A stretch of 45,656 bases of DNA from CAYVMD01 sp964452465. Its GTDB lineage: Bacteria; Armatimonadota; JACIXR01. Every line of letters begins with the position of its first letter. The stretch's first letter is position 1. This document shows positions 44,015-45,656 of this stretch, piece after piece. The stretch spans positions 1 through 45,656 of the forward strand of contig CAYVMD010000015.1 of assembly GCA_964452465.1 (NCBI GenBank). Direction: 5' to 3'. A program made the position numbers and the translations under genes. A model generated the notes under the pieces. The model made no database searches, was not told where the DNA came from, and saw only the letters and a list, made by a program, of their open reading frames with translations.

Positions 44015-44527
44015 TTAACCTTGCGAAGAGTCCTCGAATGTTCCTGCTCGCCCCTTTCCGTATTTCTCCATGAACTCCAAAACGGCGGAGAGCCTGAATC
44101 GGCGCTGATTTCCCGCGGTCCTAAAGGAGGGCAGGATGCCCTTATTGGCGTATCTCCTAACCGTCATCGGACATACATTGAGAAGGCGTGCTGTTTCTTG
44201 CAGGGTCAGGACGGGGTCCAAAAGCCGTTGGAGGAATTCCTCCCGGGTTTCCCTCTTCGCCCTCTTATAACCCTTTATCGCCACTTCTTCCTTGGACTCG
44301 ATATCCCTTTTAATCCGAGGAGGGTAAACGAAGCTCACTCCCTTCGCCTCAGGGGGAGCCTGTTGTCCCCTGATGTATATTTGGTCGAACACGACCCCTT
44401 CCCCTTTAGGGGGCGCCGAAGGAGCGGAACCTTCGCTTTTGGGAGGTTCTTCCTTAATTGCCCTTTTCCTCTCCAACTCTTTTGCTTGCTTTTCTACATA
44501 TTCAAACCAATCTTTCAAGCTCCTCAT
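44015..44527 (-). CDS. Helix-turn-helix DNA-binding protein (excisionase/MerR-like)
   Basis: 170 residues. The N-terminal half (1-95) is charged and Pro-rich (KEEPPKSEGSAPSAPPKGEG), probably disordered. The C-terminal 65 residues form a winged helix-turn-helix of the MerR/excisionase type (PF12728): LTLQETARLLNVCPMTVRRY, ANKGILPSFRTAGNQRRFRL. It could be a transcription regulator. Its end overlaps the extended ftsY frame by about 25-60 bp, and its promoter lies in the 3' end of the acetyltransferase gene. The predicted leader is only about 8 nt with no ribosome site. Confidence 0.78.
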   Translation of the reverse strand: MRSLKDWFEYVEKQAKELERKRAIKEEPPKSEGSAPSAPPKGEGVVFDQIYIRGQQAPPEAKGVSFVYPPRIKRDIESKEEVAIKGYKRAKRETREEFLQRLLDPVLTLQETARLLNVCPMTVRRYANKGILPSFRTAGNQRRFRLSAVLEFMEKYGKGRAGTFEDSSQG

Positions 44528-44541
44528 TTTGGATCCATTGT

Positions 44542-44571
44542 ATTATATCTCCTTTAGAAGGCATCCGTCAA
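44542..44571 (-). promoter_or_regulatory. Promoter for the HTH gene
   Basis: Minus strand TTGACG (44571-44566) and a perfect TATAAT (44547-44542), 18 bp apart, with ATG 44527 14 nt downstream. It overlaps the last codons of the upstream acetyltransferase gene. Confidence 0.6.
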
Positions 44572-45651
44572 CCAGCAGTGGGCGAACTGTCGAGGGAATA
44601 ACTTCCTCAATATCTCCGCCCCTTCCTCCCCTTCCAGGAGCACATCCCCATCCAAAAGAAGGTCGTCTATGCTCCGATAGCCCATCACCAATTGCATAAG
44701 TTTGGACTGGGGGATATCCAAGTTCCAATCTCCCTCCCCGATTGGCAGAACTTCTACTTCCCCTTCTCTCAATTCCAGGGAGAGCTCACCGATCTCCGTG
44801 TGGATGGAAAGGACGCCCCTGTGCTTGCCATCCGAACATCCCCCTAAATAACCCTCCAATTTCTTGAACAACCCCTCGAGGTCTATGATCCTGCCCATGC
44901 CATCCCTATTGTGGGGGAACTCTATTTCCACCCGTGCCTCGTATCTTTGGCAGAACTCAACGAAGGGGAAATCGGGAGGCATAACCAAGCAAGCCCTTTC
45001 CTTCCCCTTCTTCTCGCAATCCTTCTTTATCTCCCCGAGCATGCTATGGAAGACCCTCCTATCGGTTACGCCCATATCGGATATGACCGCTTCCCCTTCC
45101 TTATCCTCCACCATGTAACCCACTAACTCTTCCCCCTGCAGGAAGACCAAGGGAAGAGGCAAGACGCCCCAGTTGCTTCCCTTTGAGAAGCCTTCCCATC
45201 TCTCGGGAGAGCGCACTATTGTGCCGGTGCGTTCCTTATTGTTCTCCTCATATATCCGAAGAAGACCTTCCTTATCCTGGGGAGAATAAGGGCGAACGGT
45301 TATCTCGCTCTTCTCCGAGGGCAGATTTTTCGCCTCCAGGAAGACCTTGTATCTGGGGAGGACCGTGGCATAGCCGAAGCGATGGTAAAAGTTGGGAATT
45401 CCAAAGAGGAGCGAGACATCATAGCCCTCCTCCTTCATAAAACGCAGGGAATCTCGCAGAACCTGGGTAGCGTAACCCTTCAACCTGTGCCTCTCATCCG
45501 TCCATACTCCCGCAATGCCTCCCATCCTCACCACTGCCGTTCTTATCCTCATCTCAAAATCTATCACCCAGAGGTGACTTACCTCCTCGCCATCGAGGAG
45601 GAGCTTGATCATCGTTGCGTTTCCACTTTTCACCCTTTCTAAACTCAGCAT
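44554..45651 (-). CDS. GNAT acetyltransferase with SCP2-like C-terminal domain (Eis-like)
   Basis: 365 residues; the ATG is 5 nt inside the window's right edge, so regulatory sequence is not visible. It has a GNAT acetyl-CoA fold with GGIAGVWTDERHRLKGYATQ (about residues 44-63), where RHRLKGYA is the acetyl-CoA loop, and LLFGIPNFYHRFGYATVLP. A second, degenerate GNAT domain follows (about 115-240), and a C-terminal SCP2-like domain (about 255-360). This tripartite layout is that of Eis family acetyltransferases, some of which acetylate aminoglycosides; the substrate here is unknown. Confidence 0.85.
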   Translation of the reverse strand: MLSLERVKSGNATMIKLLLDGEEVSHLWVIDFEMRIRTAVVRMGGIAGVWTDERHRLKGYATQVLRDSLRFMKEEGYDVSLLFGIPNFYHRFGYATVLPRYKVFLEAKNLPSEKSEITVRPYSPQDKEGLLRIYEENNKERTGTIVRSPERWEGFSKGSNWGVLPLPLVFLQGEELVGYMVEDKEGEAVISDMGVTDRRVFHSMLGEIKKDCEKKGKERACLVMPPDFPFVEFCQRYEARVEIEFPHNRDGMGRIIDLEGLFKKLEGYLGGCSDGKHRGVLSIHTEIGELSLELREGEVEVLPIGEGDWNLDIPQSKLMQLVMGYRSIDDLLLDGDVLLEGEEGAEILRKLFPRQFAHCWLTDAF

Positions 45652-45656
45652 GGTAT

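Overview
The window reads as chromosomal DNA of an anaerobic or microaerophilic, probably thermophilic bacterium. Arginine is written mostly AGG/AGA, the proteins are rich in Glu, Lys and Arg, and the operon at 6302-9014 is an anaerobe-type oxygen defence. A prepilin-like protein carries the H-X9-DG motif (16022-16741), and there are several large divergent glycoside hydrolases; together these are typical of Armatimonadota and PVC-like lineages. That placement is inference. No phage, IS element or CRISPR array was seen.

Layout. 1-424: 3' end of a 23S rRNA with its terminator and no 5S gene behind it. 473-2377: an MctB/SteB-like protein, then about 1 kb of decayed DNA holding an eroded DNA methyltransferase. 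2378-6003: a secreted GH42-like hydrolase and a convergent lipoprotein. 6302-9014: operon of DUF438-hemerythrin-PAS protein, flavin reductase, superoxide reductase and rubrerythrin. 9516-11983: GT2 glycosyltransferase, URO-D-like protein and MraY-like transferase. 11957-13425 (minus): rsmI and nadE. 13511-18954: GH36-like hydrolase, H-X9-DG prepilin-like protein and a GHL6-like hydrolase. 19054-22269: membrane pyrophosphatase and a membrane-anchored repeat protein with foreign-looking codon use.

22391-25043 (minus): DUF167 protein, a frameshifted F420-ligase-like gene, a ZIP metal transporter, and a cluster of six tRNA genes, all Ser or Arg, with a DUF3467 gene embedded in it. 25331-28729: a secreted bactofilin-like membrane protein facing a putative metallopeptidase and a GlcF-like Fe-S protein. 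28820-31769: an ABC transporter (duplicated permease, ATPase, detached AAA-associated domain) with no binding protein. 31839-35458: rpsO, pnp and an M16 peptidase. 35433-36995: DUF2007 protein and two paralogous Spy-like secreted proteins. 37017-40271 (minus): yvcK, rapZ and an AmrS-like radical SAM protein. 40389-43220: DUF4330 protein and an O-antigen-ligase/GT9 fusion. 43209-45651 (minus): ftsY, a helix-turn-helix protein and a GNAT/SCP2 acetyltransferase.

Most of the content is housekeeping plus carbohydrate and envelope functions. The points most worth a second look are the Ser/Arg tRNA array with its abutting DUF3467 gene, the anticodon GCG in a tRNA-Arg, the apparently leaderless divergent promoters at 28729/28820, the one-base frameshift in the F420-ligase-like gene, the eroded methyltransferase, the ligase/GT9 fusion, the repeat protein at 21538, and the missing normal start codon of ftsY. 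I did not find a clear new multi-gene system.
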